Shown piece after piece: positions 24,033-33,294 of a DNA stretch of 47,624 nt; position 1 is the first letter of the stretch; each line of letters starts with the position of its first letter. This DNA comes from Saprospiraceae bacterium (GTDB taxonomy: Bacteria > Bacteroidota > Bacteroidia > Chitinophagales > Saprospiraceae). The position numbers were made by a program, and so were the translations under genes. The notes under the pieces are model-generated. The model was not told where the DNA came from. It searched no databases and saw only the letters and a list, made by a program, of their open reading frames with translations. The stretch spans positions 1 to 47,624 of the forward strand of contig JABSSL010000037.1 of the NCBI GenBank assembly GCA_013214355.1, read 5' to 3'.

Positions 24033-26309
24033 ATGCTAGACGAAAAAGATTTAGAAAACGAAGGGCAAGAACAAGAAACGCCCGAAGTACAACCTGAAGC
24101 TGAAGAACAGGTTGAAAAGGCTGCCGAAGAGGTAGTCGAAGCTGCTGAAGAAACGGTGGCTGAAGTAACTGAAGAAGCAACCGAAACAGCTGAGGAAGTT
24201 GTAGCCGAAGCGACTGAAGAAGTGGCTGAAGCTGCCGAGGAAGTAGCGGAAACTGTAGAGGCTGCTGCTGAAGAAGTGGTGGAAGAAGCGACTGAAACGG
24301 TAGAAGAGGTAGTCGAAGCTGCTGCTGAAGAAGTAGCCGAAGCAACGGAAGAGGTGGCCGAGACTGTGGAAGCTGCCACGGAAGAAGTAGTCGAGGCTGT
24401 GGAAGCTGCTACCACAGAAGAGCCAGCCGCTGAAGAAGCTGCCGCTGAAACTGAAACTACTGAAGAAGAGAAGCCTGCTCCTCCGGTAATCACGATGTCT
24501 GCTGACAGTTACCCAGGTTTGACCGGTGAAGGGCATGATGATTTTGATTGGACCTTGAGTAAGAGCCAAAGCTCTTCTTACACTGACCAAGAGAAGGCTG
24601 ATTACCTTAAGCAGTACGAAGCTACACTTACTTCTGTATTGGAAAACGAAATTGTTTCTGGTAAAGTAAGTAGCATTCAGGATGGAGATATCGTTTTAGA
24701 TATCAACTACAAATCTGATGGATTGGTACCGATGTCAGAATTCCGCGATATGCCAGATTTGGCCGTAGGAGATTCTGTAGAGGTGTATGTAGAGCAGCAG
24801 GAGGATATGAGAGGTCAGTTGGTGCTTTCTCGCCGTAAAGCTAAGTTGTTGCGCGCATGGGAGAACATCGTTGATTCTTACACGAACGGAACAATCATCG
24901 AAGGAACGATCATTAGTAAAACCAAAGGTGGTTTGATTGCAGACTGCGGTGGTTTGGAAACTTTCCTTCCTGGTTCTCAAATTGACATTAAGCCAATTAT
25001 CGATTATGATTCGTACGTTGGAAAGCGTATGGAATTCAAAGTAGTGAAGATCAATGAGGTAATCAAAAATGCTGTTGTATCTCACAAAGCTTTGATCGAA
25101 AGCGATTTGGCAGAGCAGCGTGAAGCAATCATCGCTAGCCTTGAGAAAGGACAAGTACTTGAAGGTCTGGTTAAGAACATTACCGACTTCGGTGCCTTCT
25201 TGGATCTAGGTGGTGTTGATGGTCTTCTTTACATCACGGACATCTCTTGGGGACGTATCAGCCACCCAAGTGAAATCCTTCAGTTGAATCAGAAGATCAA
25301 CGTTGTTGTACTAGACTTTGATGAAAACAAGAAGAGAATTTCTTTGGGTCTGAAGCAGTTGCAACCACATCCATGGGAGGTGCTCAGCGCTGAGATTCAG
25401 GAGAGCTCTGTCGTGACCGGTAAAGTGGTTAACATCGAAGATTACGGTGCATTCTTGGAGATCCAGCCAGGTGTAGAAGGTTTGGTACACGTTTCCGAGG
25501 TGACTTGGAGCAACCAGCCGATCAACGCTCGCGAATTCTTCAAATTGGGCCAAGAATACGAAGCCAAAGTGGTGACCATCGATCGCGAAGATCGCAAGAT
25601 GTCTCTAAGTATCAAGCAGCTTGCTGCGGATCCATGGGATACAATCGAAGAGCAATTCCCACTAGAAAGCCACCACAAAGGAGAGGTGAAAAACCTTACG
25701 CCATATGGTGTATTTGTGGAGTTGAAAGAGGGAATCGGTGGTATGGTACATATCTCTGACCTATCTTGGACTAAGCGTTATTCTCACCCATCTGAATTTA
25801 CTAAGGTGGGAGAAGAGATAGACATTGTAATCCTTGATATCGATAAAAACAATCGCAAGCTTTCTCTAGGCCACAAGCAATTGGAAGAGAATCCATGGGA
25901 TACTTTCGAAAATGTTTTCCCTGTTGGTTCTTACCACGAAGCTACCGTGTTGCGTAGAGATGACCGCGGTGCAATCGTACAATTGCCATATGGTTTGGAA
26001 GCATTCGCTCCAATCAAGCACGTGAAGAAAGAGGATGGCACACTAGCTGATCCAGAAGAAGTATTGACCGTGAAGGTGATTGAATTCAACAGAGACGATA
26101 AGAGAATTCTTGTTTCTCACCTACGTTACCTAGATGACATCCGTCGTGAAGCTGATGAGACAGTGAAGAAAGAAAGACAAGAGCAGCGTCAGCAAACACG
26201 TACCGCTGTTAAGAAGCAGCAAGCAAGTATCGAGAAGAACACCCTTGGTGATCTTGATGCCTTCTCTGCTTTGAGAGAACAATTGAAAGAAGACGAGGAC
26301 AACAAGTAA
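24033..26309 (+). CDS. rpsA: 30S ribosomal protein S1 with long acidic repeat N-terminus
   Basis: A 758-residue S1 protein that helps bind mRNA to the 30S subunit. Six S1 (OB-fold) domains can be placed at about 208-268, 289-353, 376-442, 459-529, 546-615 and 632-697, with the usual ITDFGAFLDLGGVDGLLYI-type core repeats. Residues about 20-148 are a low-complexity tract of Glu, Ala, Val and Thr built from EEVVEAAEE-like repeats, much longer than in E. coli S1. There is no Shine-Dalgarno sequence before the ATG. It has a strong promoter upstream and a clear terminator downstream, so it is a single-gene unit. Confidence 0.95.
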   Translation: MLDEKDLENEGQEQETPEVQPEAEEQVEKAAEEVVEAAEETVAEVTEEATETAEEVVAEATEEVAEAAEEVAETVEAAAEEVVEEATETVEEVVEAAAEEVAEATEEVAETVEAATEEVVEAVEAATTEEPAAEEAAAETETTEEEKPAPPVITMSADSYPGLTGEGHDDFDWTLSKSQSSSYTDQEKADYLKQYEATLTSVLENEIVSGKVSSIQDGDIVLDINYKSDGLVPMSEFRDMPDLAVGDSVEVYVEQQEDMRGQLVLSRRKAKLLRAWENIVDSYTNGTIIEGTIISKTKGGLIADCGGLETFLPGSQIDIKPIIDYDSYVGKRMEFKVVKINEVIKNAVVSHKALIESDLAEQREAIIASLEKGQVLEGLVKNITDFGAFLDLGGVDGLLYITDISWGRISHPSEILQLNQKINVVVLDFDENKKRISLGLKQLQPHPWEVLSAEIQESSVVTGKVVNIEDYGAFLEIQPGVEGLVHVSEVTWSNQPINAREFFKLGQEYEAKVVTIDREDRKMSLSIKQLAADPWDTIEEQFPLESHHKGEVKNLTPYGVFVELKEGIGGMVHISDLSWTKRYSHPSEFTKVGEEIDIVILDIDKNNRKLSLGHKQLEENPWDTFENVFPVGSYHEATVLRRDDRGAIVQLPYGLEAFAPIKHVKKEDGTLADPEEVLTVKVIEFNRDDKRILVSHLRYLDDIRREADETVKKERQEQRQQTRTAVKKQQASIEKNTLGDLDAFSALREQLKEDEDNK

Positions 26310-26332
26310 TTTCGGGTTGTCTTCCAAGAATA

Positions 26333-26366
26333 GAAAAGCCTCAAGAGATTGCTCTTGGGGCTTTTC
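26333..26366 (+). terminator. intrinsic terminator of rpsA
   Basis: 15-bp stem GAAAAGCCTCAAGAG (26333-26347) with CTCTTGGGGCTTTTC (26352-26366), one T.G pair, four-base loop, ending in a short T/C run. It lies 24 bp after the rpsA stop. Confidence 0.88.
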
Positions 26367-26483
26367 CTTTTCCCACAAGTCAATTGTTTTGGGGATCAAA
26401 GTTGGTGGAAATTTTGCCCAGTGTTAAAAAAGACTATTTTTAGGCCCCCGGAACTGATTCAGAAAGCTCTAAACCCATATTGA

Positions 26484-27002
26484 ATGCCTTTAAATGTAGA
26501 AATCAAAGCCCGCAGCTCTCAAATTAAAACCGTCCGACGATTATTAGAAAACCAAGTGGCTCGGTTTGTAGGCGTGGACCACCAGGTAGATACCTATTTC
26601 AAAGTCGACCATGGCCGATTGAAACTAAGACAAGGAAATATTGAAAATGCCCTGATCCACTATTCGAGATCCAATCAAGCAGGTCCTAAGAAGTCCGAAG
26701 TACTTTTATATCAATCTCCCACTTCGGCCAACTTAAAAGAAGTGTTGGAGGCGGCCCTGGATAAGTTGGTCGTCGTTGATAAAATGAGAGAGATTTACTT
26801 TATTGATAATGTGAAATTTCACCTAGATAAGGTAGTGGATCTTGGTACTTTTGTTGAGATAGAAGCTATTGATCAGGATGGATCGATAGGGGAGGCCAAA
26901 TTGCAGGAGCAATGCAATTACTATTTGCAGTTATTTCAAATTCCGGCATCTGATTTAGTAGAGTACTCCTATAGTGACCTCTTATTGGAGAAGGGAAAAT
27001 AG
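26484..27002 (+). CDS. CYTH domain protein (class IV adenylate cyclase/ThTPase-like)
   Basis: A 172-residue CYTH-fold protein. The N-terminal NVEIKAR is the family's ExExK-type motif (Asn in place of the first Glu, as is common in this subgroup). VDTYFKVDHGRLKLRQG, VVVDKMREIYFIDNVKFHLDKV and LGTFVEIEAID supply the further charged tunnel residues. CYTH enzymes act on triphosphates such as thiamine triphosphate, tripolyphosphate or ATP. The stop is one base from the start of the kinase gene, so they form an operon. A weak promoter (TTTG 26413-26416, TATTTTTA 26435-26442) may precede it. Confidence 0.82.
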   Translation: MPLNVEIKARSSQIKTVRRLLENQVARFVGVDHQVDTYFKVDHGRLKLRQGNIENALIHYSRSNQAGPKKSEVLLYQSPTSANLKEVLEAALDKLVVVDKMREIYFIDNVKFHLDKVVDLGTFVEIEAIDQDGSIGEAKLQEQCNYYLQLFQIPASDLVEYSYSDLLLEKGK

Positions 27003-27003
27003 C

Positions 27004-27885
27004 ATGAAGACCTATTCCTCAAAATTATTGCTATTTGGAGAGCATATCGTCATCAAAGGGGCGCGTGCTTTAGCCACCCCCTACGCTGGCTTTCAAGGAA
27101 GATGGCAACGAGATCCGGATGATCTCAGCCTCCAGCAGTCCTTACCCAGCTTTCTGATGTATATCAAAGCTAAAACGGTTTTGGCAGGGCTAATGGATTG
27201 TGAGGCGTTTGAAAAGGATTTGGAGGAGGGTATGTATTTTGAGGCCAATATTCCCACTGGTTATGGTTTAGGGAGTTCCGGAGCCTTATGTGCGGCGGTT
27301 TATGATCGCTACGCCAAAGCGCCCGTTGACCGATCGAATCTACAGGCTATTCCTGCCTTGCAAGAAACTTTGGCCCGTATGGAGAGCTTTTTTCATCAAT
27401 CTAGTTCTGGCGTTGATCCTTTAGTTTGTTATATGGATCAAACCTTGGTTTTGCAAAGAGGAGAGGTTCCGCAGGTGACTAAGATTCAAGTAACTCATGA
27501 AGACGCTCCTCTATTTCTAGTAGATACCCACCAGTCCAGAAAAACAGCTCCATTCGTAGCCCACTTCCTCAGTCAATATGAAAAAACAGCATTTCGATCC
27601 ATTTTAGAAGAACAACTCTTGCCCGCTAATGAAGCGGCTATCAATGCCCTTTTAACCGTCGATAAGGTAAGCTTGCAATCATCTTTTCGCCAGATTAGTC
27701 AGTTTCAATTTGAGCATTTTCAGCGAATGATTCCTGCTAGCATCGCACCACTTTGGCAGAAAGGTTTGGAGTCTGAAGATTTTAGTTTGAAATTATGTGG
27801 GGCAGGAGGCGGAGGATTTATGCTCGGCCTGGCAAGAGATGTCGAGACTTGGGAACGACTTGAACTAGGCCCTTCCGTTTTGTAA
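27004..27885 (+). CDS. GHMP kinase, mevalonate kinase-like
   Basis: A 293-residue GHMP-family kinase. I start at 27004 (MKTYSSKLLLFGEHIVIKG) since the earlier in-frame ATG at 26974 lies inside the upstream gene. Motif 1 is LLFGEH (the mevalonate-kinase type), motif 2 is IPTGYGLGSSGALCAAVY (ATP loop), and motif 3 is LKLCGAGGGGFMLGL. It probably phosphorylates mevalonate in isoprenoid synthesis, but other GHMP substrates cannot be ruled out. It is coupled to the CYTH gene, with a hairpin directly after its stop. Confidence 0.82.
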   Translation: MKTYSSKLLLFGEHIVIKGARALATPYAGFQGRWQRDPDDLSLQQSLPSFLMYIKAKTVLAGLMDCEAFEKDLEEGMYFEANIPTGYGLGSSGALCAAVYDRYAKAPVDRSNLQAIPALQETLARMESFFHQSSSGVDPLVCYMDQTLVLQRGEVPQVTKIQVTHEDAPLFLVDTHQSRKTAPFVAHFLSQYEKTAFRSILEEQLLPANEAAINALLTVDKVSLQSSFRQISQFQFEHFQRMIPASIAPLWQKGLESEDFSLKLCGAGGGGFMLGLARDVETWERLELGPSVL

Positions 27886-27887
27886 AA

Positions 27888-27924
27888 AGAGCGATCTACC
27901 TGTATAAAACTGGCAAATCGCTCT
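27888..27924. terminator. hairpin between kinase and Dabb lipoprotein genes
   Basis: Perfect 8-bp arms AGAGCGAT (27888-27895) and ATCGCTCT (27917-27924), with a 21-nt loop, right after the kinase stop and before a convergent gene. Probably a shared terminator. Confidence 0.5.
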
Positions 27925-27959
27925 CCTGATCTACGATCCAAAACTTGGAAGTTGCTGGT

Positions 27960-28424
27960 CTAGTCTCCCATCAAGGTGTTGTCATAGACCTGAACTTTAG
28001 TCCAATGGTCGGCTAATTTCTCCACGAATGCGGTGTGAATGGCATCCACCTGATAGGCATCTTGTGCAGCTTTATCTTTAAAGTGGATAGACAAAGCATA
28101 ATCGTAGGAATTGTCAACTACGTCCCTAGGCGTTCCTGCAGGAGGACCATAATAGAATTGGCCGATGGATGATATATCCTTGAGGCTTACTAAGCCTTCT
28201 AGGAAGGCCTTTTCCTCTTCTTCGGTAATGCCTTCTTTCAACCAGAAATAAACATTGTGTACAAAAGCCAGGTCCGAGGGCCCTGCCTTTTCGAGTTGAT
28301 TTTTTACTTCGGCTAGTTCAGCTTCTAAGCTAGCGATTTTTTGTAGTGAGTCGTCAAGGGCTGCCGTATCTGCACAGCCAGCTAGGCATATCAATGCCAG
28401 CAAAGAAAAAAATACTTTCTTCAT
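27960..28424 (-). CDS. lipoprotein with stress-responsive A/B barrel (Dabb) domain
   Basis: A 154-residue lipoprotein: signal with lipobox CLAGC near residue 16, then a short coiled coil (IASLEAELAEVKNQLEKA, about 31-48), then a Dabb domain (about 52-152) with AFVHNVYFWLKEG as its first strand and YALSIHFKDKAAQDAYQ, as usual. Dabb proteins are small ferredoxin-like dimers of varied roles. The membrane tether and coiled coil are typical of the Bacteroidota version. Role unknown. Confidence 0.85.
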   Translation of the reverse strand: MKKVFFSLLALICLAGCADTAALDDSLQKIASLEAELAEVKNQLEKAGPSDLAFVHNVYFWLKEGITEEEEKAFLEGLVSLKDISSIGQFYYGPPAGTPRDVVDNSYDYALSIHFKDKAAQDAYQVDAIHTAFVEKLADHWTKVQVYDNTLMGD

Positions 28425-28482
28425 ATGAATATTTGATGCTATTGTCGCGATACTTATCTAACTATGAGCGACGGAAAGGACC

Positions 28483-30894
28483 TTATTCGTCATCATCGAA
28501 GCGGCCGGGTTCTGCCTCATGTACAATATGGAAAGCAGTATTGTAAACATCCTCCGCATTGGGTTTTGAGAAATAATCCCCATCTGTTCCATAAGGTGGG
28601 CGATGCTCTCTTGCCGGTAGCGTAGTAGGTGCCGAATCCAGATACTGATATCCTTTTTGTTTTTCGAGTACTTCCTGCATCATATAGGCAGTCGCACCAC
28701 CAGGTACATCCTCATCTAGGAAGAGGATTCGATTGGTCTTCTTCAAAGACTCAACTATGGTGTGGTTAAGGTCGAAAGGCAATAAGGTTTGAACATCAAT
28801 TAGCTCAGCTGAGATGCCATCCTGCTCTAATTGCTTACAGGCTGCTTGGGCAATCCGCACGCACGCGCCATACGTTACGATGGTGATATCATCGCCCTGT
28901 CGGAGTACTTCTGGCATACCCAAAGGAACGGTAAACTCGCCGATGTTTTCAGGCAAGCGTTCTTTTAAGCGGTAGGCATTCAAGCATTCTACTAGGACAC
29001 AAGGATCATCAGACTTGAGCATCGTGTTGTACATGCCCGCAGCTTGGGTCATATTACGAGGTACAAGAATATACATGCCTCGCAAGCCGCCAAGTAGTAC
29101 ACTCATAGGAGAGCCAGAGTGCCAAACTCCTTCGAGACGGTGGCCCCGGGTCCTCATGATGACTGGTGCGGCTTGTTGGTTGTTACTTCTCCAGCGGAGA
29201 GTGGCTACATCATCTGTTAATGGAGAGAATCCATAGATTAGATAGTCAAGATATTGAATCTCCGCGATGGGCCTCAAGCCCCGCATGGCCATGCCCAGTG
29301 CTTGCCCTACGATGGTCCATTCTCTGATGCCCGTATCAAAGATACGTTTAGCCCCATGCTTTTCCTGCAAGCCAGCAAAGGCTTGGTTCACGTCTCCGAT
29401 CTTACCTACATCCTCACCAAAGGCAAAGAGGTGATCGTATTTACTGAATAGATGATCAAAATTAAGGTTAAGGATTTCATAGCCACTCTTCAAAGGGGCG
29501 TCATCTGCATACACTGCAGGAACGACTTCGACCTTCAAGGCTGACTGTTCCGTTTCGCTATACAAATGGGTATGATAGCGATCGTGCATGATCCCCTTTA
29601 CCTCCTTTATGAAGGCCTTTAACTCCGCGATTTCTGGGTAAGCTTTTCCTCGAGTAGCATATAAGACCCGGCGAACACAGCGCACTAATTCAGCACGGAA
29701 GGGATTTACCAGGTGCTTGAATTCCTCGTAGATGCCTTCAAGCCGAGGATTGTTGCCTTCTTTAGCTTTGATGGCCAAGAAGAGTTGATCTAATTCCTTG
29801 TATTTGGCGGTGATCGGTTCGGAATAGGCTTTCCACGCTTTATTCCTCGCTTCTCGTACCTGTTTCTTAGCTTGTTGAACAATCCCTTCTAACTCTTCTT
29901 CCGTTGCTACATCATTTTCCAGGATCCATTCCTTGAACTTCTGATTACAGTCAAATTCCTTTTCCCAAGTTAGGCGCTTCTTGGACTTGTATCTTTCATG
30001 AGAACCGGAAGTGGAGTGTCCTTGCGGTTGGGTCAATTCATCCACATGGATAAGTGCACCGATATGCGTTTCTCGTGTCTTTTCGATACTACGCTGATAG
30101 GTTTCGATCAAATCTACGTAGTCCCAGCCTTTTACTTGGTAGATATCGATGCCATTGCTTTGATCACTTTGTTGAAATCCTTGCAATACTTCCGAGACGC
30201 TTTCTTTAGTCGTCTGAATAGCTTTTGGTACAGAGATCCCGTAGCCATCATCCATAATCGTGATGGCCAATGGAACTTGCATCACGCCGATGGCATTGAT
30301 AGTCTCCCAAAATGCACCTTCTGAAGTGCTGGCATCCCCGATATTACAGAAGCAAACCTCTGATCCTTGGTTGGATAGAGGCGAATCCTGGAGTTCATCA
30401 CTCTCTCGATATTTCTTGGAGGCAAAAGCCAATCCTACTCCACGTGCCATTTGCCCAGCAGTGGTAGAAATATCAGAAGATAAATTGTAGTGATCTTTAT
30501 GTGGCAGGAAGTTGCCTTGCGCATCTATGAATGGCGTGGCGTGGTGATTATTCATTTGGCGCCCCCCGGAGAAGGGGTCGTGATTACCATCTGCATACAA
30601 TTGAGCAAATAGATCCTCAATTTTACACAGATCCAAGGCTAATAGTAAGGTATGGCCCCGATAATAATCAGAGCGGAAATCTCCTTTTTGAAATACTTTA
30701 GCCATGGCAATCTGAACTAATTCTTTGCCATCGTCTGAGACCCCGAATTTAGCTCGTCCCGTCAATACATCTTTTCGGATGAAAAGACTAATTTCTCGAC
30801 TGATGGAACAAATGTAAAAATCGTGTAGTATCTCTTCTCTTTCAATAGAGATGGATGTAGTTGTCAACGGATTTTCCAAAATGGACGGACTCAC
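28483..30894 (-). CDS. 2-oxoacid dehydrogenase E1, fused alpha and beta subunits
   Basis: An 803-residue fusion of the thiamine-diphosphate E1 alpha and beta subunits, as in the branched-chain/2-oxoisovalerate dehydrogenase of this phylum. The alpha half holds the ThDP block GDASTSEGAFWETINAIGV and IMDDGYGISVP. The beta half starts near residue 470 with FGEDVGKIGDVNQAFAGLQ, continues with RIFDTGIREWTIVGQALGMA and ends in DEDVPGGATAYMMQEVLE. It oxidatively decarboxylates branched-chain 2-oxoacids with E2 and E3 partners, which are not in the window. Transcribed alone. Confidence 0.9.
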   Translation of the reverse strand: MSPSILENPLTTTSISIEREEILHDFYICSISREISLFIRKDVLTGRAKFGVSDDGKELVQIAMAKVFQKGDFRSDYYRGHTLLLALDLCKIEDLFAQLYADGNHDPFSGGRQMNNHHATPFIDAQGNFLPHKDHYNLSSDISTTAGQMARGVGLAFASKKYRESDELQDSPLSNQGSEVCFCNIGDASTSEGAFWETINAIGVMQVPLAITIMDDGYGISVPKAIQTTKESVSEVLQGFQQSDQSNGIDIYQVKGWDYVDLIETYQRSIEKTRETHIGALIHVDELTQPQGHSTSGSHERYKSKKRLTWEKEFDCNQKFKEWILENDVATEEELEGIVQQAKKQVREARNKAWKAYSEPITAKYKELDQLFLAIKAKEGNNPRLEGIYEEFKHLVNPFRAELVRCVRRVLYATRGKAYPEIAELKAFIKEVKGIMHDRYHTHLYSETEQSALKVEVVPAVYADDAPLKSGYEILNLNFDHLFSKYDHLFAFGEDVGKIGDVNQAFAGLQEKHGAKRIFDTGIREWTIVGQALGMAMRGLRPIAEIQYLDYLIYGFSPLTDDVATLRWRSNNQQAAPVIMRTRGHRLEGVWHSGSPMSVLLGGLRGMYILVPRNMTQAAGMYNTMLKSDDPCVLVECLNAYRLKERLPENIGEFTVPLGMPEVLRQGDDITIVTYGACVRIAQAACKQLEQDGISAELIDVQTLLPFDLNHTIVESLKKTNRILFLDEDVPGGATAYMMQEVLEKQKGYQYLDSAPTTLPAREHRPPYGTDGDYFSKPNAEDVYNTAFHIVHEAEPGRFDDDE

Positions 30895-30998
30895 TTTAGT
30901 TTCCTAATTTCTCAATTTCACTGCGAATATACGATCTTTCAGGCTCTCATTATAGCGTAAGCCTTTTTATATCACTACATAATACATATCGTAAATGT

Positions 30999-32069
30999 TT
31001 AGCCAGTGTATTGATTAATGTAGGATTTAACAATGGGAAGCAGCCGTTCCACACCTTCCTTCAATGGCCGAACCACCGGTATTCCCAATCGTTTTTCTAA
31101 TGCTTTCTGATGGGCTTGCATTTCTTCCTCCGTCTGGTGTTCCTCATTTAGGCTTACCGCCAAAACAGTTGACCCATACAATCTGATTAATTCTATTTCT
31201 GTCTGAATATCAGGGATATGGCAGCCAATTTCTTCGGTTCCTTCATAGCATTCTCTGCCGGGAGCATGTTGCAAAATCACGCCTTTTGCTACTCCAGAAA
31301 GCAGGAATTCACTTCCACACGGGCCAGTGGGATTTCGCAAAGCCGATTGTCCCTCTAACAAAATTACTTCGGATTGTTCTTGCTCGTAACAGTTGACAAT
31401 GGCCCGCTCCAATTCTCCACTTATAAAATCATTTAAAGTAGAATCAAAAATAAAACCGTGGGGGTATCCTTGCATCCATCCCGTTTGTCCGGTATAGATC
31501 ATATCGGCCTTCACTCCATTTTCGCGACACATTTCCATTAGAAATCGGCAAGTTGTCCGCTTGCCAATGGCACAATCCATGCCCATAACGGCAATACGCG
31601 GAGCTTTTACTTTGAAAATAGAGCCATTCCAGAACTGCAATTCACTGCGAGGGCGAGGCTTGCGAATATCTAGGAGTTGGATGCCCTTTTCTTGAGCTTT
31701 GGCGGCCAGCTCAGGATCATCTTGCAAGAAAGAGTGTAAGCCATTAACGATGGAAATTTGATGATCTATGGCTTTGGAAATATTATTTCGCAAGCCGTCG
31801 GGTAGATAACCACCAGGTGTAGCAACACCGACCACACCATAAGTGGGTTTGTCATCCATCTGAGTTAAGCACTCAACTACGGATTTATAGATAGGTATAG
31901 CTAGGGCTTGGCCATCCATGATCACCCCAGCATCTTGACCGGCAAACTTAGGGTCAATAACAGCTATAACTTCGAAGCGATCACTACCTCGCAAAAGCCC
32001 GTGGCAGGTCTTGGCAAATGCCGTGTCAAGCATCCCATCCGTAAAAACAATCGCAGAACTTTTTTCCAT
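30999..32069 (-). CDS. DUF1611 family protein (DgcN-like)
   Basis: A 356-residue protein with an N-terminal Rossmann-like domain (residues 1-about 150) and a P-loop NTPase-like C-terminal half, GMDCAIGKRTT at 163-173, then MIYTGQTGWMQGYPHGF and LLEGQSALRNP, the family's signature blocks. Proteins of this family have been reported to N-acetylate D-glutamate together with an enolase-superfamily partner. The gene for that partner lies directly upstream, 13 bp away, supporting this role. Gene symbol not given because the substrate is unproven here. Confidence 0.85.
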   Translation of the reverse strand: MEKSSAIVFTDGMLDTAFAKTCHGLLRGSDRFEVIAVIDPKFAGQDAGVIMDGQALAIPIYKSVVECLTQMDDKPTYGVVGVATPGGYLPDGLRNNISKAIDHQISIVNGLHSFLQDDPELAAKAQEKGIQLLDIRKPRPRSELQFWNGSIFKVKAPRIAVMGMDCAIGKRTTCRFLMEMCRENGVKADMIYTGQTGWMQGYPHGFIFDSTLNDFISGELERAIVNCYEQEQSEVILLEGQSALRNPTGPCGSEFLLSGVAKGVILQHAPGRECYEGTEEIGCHIPDIQTEIELIRLYGSTVLAVSLNEEHQTEEEMQAHQKALEKRLGIPVVRPLKEGVERLLPIVKSYINQYTG

Positions 32070-32082
32070 GAGTATTAAGTGT

Positions 32083-33150
32083 TTAAAGCAGCGTAACCCC
32101 TAGACCTGGTTTGTCATTTGGGTACATCATTCCGTTTTCTAGTACAAAGCCTTCTCCTACTACATCTCGGGCTAGATCTAGACTTCCATCCAGGTCTATG
32201 TAGCGGGTAGCCGGGCAAGCTAAGGCAGCATGTAAAGCTGCGGTAATACTTACGATACTTTCATCATTGCAGCCCCACATTAGATGCCTACCGCTGTGAT
32301 TGGCCATATCAGCGATGGAAAGTGCGGGTTGAATACCTCCGCATTTCATCAGTTTTATATTGAAAATGCCATACGGCATGGGAGAAGCCAATAGTGGAAT
32401 GGCATCTTTAGGATCATGCAAATCTTCATCAGCTGCACATTGCTGTCGGATATGCTCATCCGTAGTCTGTAACTCGCTGAATTTTCCTCTGGGAAGAGGT
32501 TGCTCTACAAATTCCAAATTCAGCCTATCGACACCCTTAAGGAATTTAGCTAGACCGGCGAGATCATATCCCTGGTTTGCATCTACTCTAATGCCAAATG
32601 CTGACCCAAACTGCTCTCGAAGCTTACGAATAACCTCAATGTCATGTTCGACATCATTTCCTGTTTTAATCTTGAGGATCTTAAACCCTTGATCTAACCA
32701 ATCTTTGGCAGCTTCTAAGGTTTCTTCGACAGACATGATTCCAATGGTCACCGAGGTAGCTAAACCTTCATGGCACTGCCCTAAGTATTTTACCAGTGGA
32801 ACTTTAAGGTATTTTGTGAAAAGATCATAGAGGGCAATATCTGCGGCTGCCATTGCTGCTGGATGTCCTGCCAATTTAGTCTGGATATTTCTCAAGATTG
32901 CAGGTAAATGGCGAATATCTTGTCCTTCACAGCAGGCAGGTAACTCAGACTGCAGTAGCTGTAAGCTATCTTCGAATACCTCACCTGTTACATAAACAGC
33001 CGGCGAAGCAGCACCAATCCCTTGCAATCCATTCGCTCCTTCAATGGTGACAAAAATGTTTTCAACTTTGTCAATTGTTCTATATGCAATCGTGTAAGGA
33101 CGGGTTAATTCTAAATTCTCTTTCCATATCTTGACCGCGGTAATTTTCAT
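32083..33150 (-). CDS. enolase-superfamily dipeptide epimerase/racemase (DgcA-like)
   Basis: A 355-residue member of the mandelate racemase/muconate lactonizing group. The catalytic residues of the dipeptide-epimerase/racemase type are visible: Lys160-x-Lys162 (KIKTG), metal ligands Asp190 (RVDANQGY), Glu216 (FVEQPL) and Asp241 (ADED), and Lys266 (NIKLMKCGGI). It epimerises the alpha carbon of an amino acid derivative, either L-Ala-D/L-Glu of peptidoglycan recycling or N-acetyl-glutamate. The adjacent DUF1611 gene favours the N-acetyl-D-glutamate reading. Confidence 0.88.
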   Translation of the reverse strand: MKITAVKIWKENLELTRPYTIAYRTIDKVENIFVTIEGANGLQGIGAASPAVYVTGEVFEDSLQLLQSELPACCEGQDIRHLPAILRNIQTKLAGHPAAMAAADIALYDLFTKYLKVPLVKYLGQCHEGLATSVTIGIMSVEETLEAAKDWLDQGFKILKIKTGNDVEHDIEVIRKLREQFGSAFGIRVDANQGYDLAGLAKFLKGVDRLNLEFVEQPLPRGKFSELQTTDEHIRQQCAADEDLHDPKDAIPLLASPMPYGIFNIKLMKCGGIQPALSIADMANHSGRHLMWGCNDESIVSITAALHAALACPATRYIDLDGSLDLARDVVGEGFVLENGMMYPNDKPGLGVTLL

Positions 33151-33184
33151 GGTAATTGCTTGTGATCTACTAAAGAAAATTTCC

Positions 33185-33204
33185 GGTAGTTCTCGTATAC
33201 TACC
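33185..33204. promoter_or_regulatory. inverted repeat upstream of the epimerase gene
   Basis: GGTAGT (33185-33190) and ACTACC (33199-33204), 8-nt spacer, centred about 45 bp before the start of the minus-strand epimerase gene. Possible operator of a dimeric repressor; no regulator gene is adjacent. Confidence 0.35.
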
Positions 33205-33294
33205 AGATGAAGATGCAGTTGGTATTTAGTACTAAAATCCGTTTAGGGACTGACCGTAGCTTTGAGCCTTACAGTTCACTTGATTTGGGAAAGA

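Noticed and set aside
23911-24590. Minus-strand open frames of 144, 170 and 179 residues over the start of rpsA
   Set aside because: They are low-complexity shadows (Leu/Gln- and Ser/Phe-rich) of the repetitive acidic S1 N-terminus on the other strand.
26974-27003. Upstream start for the GHMP kinase
   Set aside because: It lies inside the CYTH gene. The ATG at 27004 begins the conserved kinase sequence.
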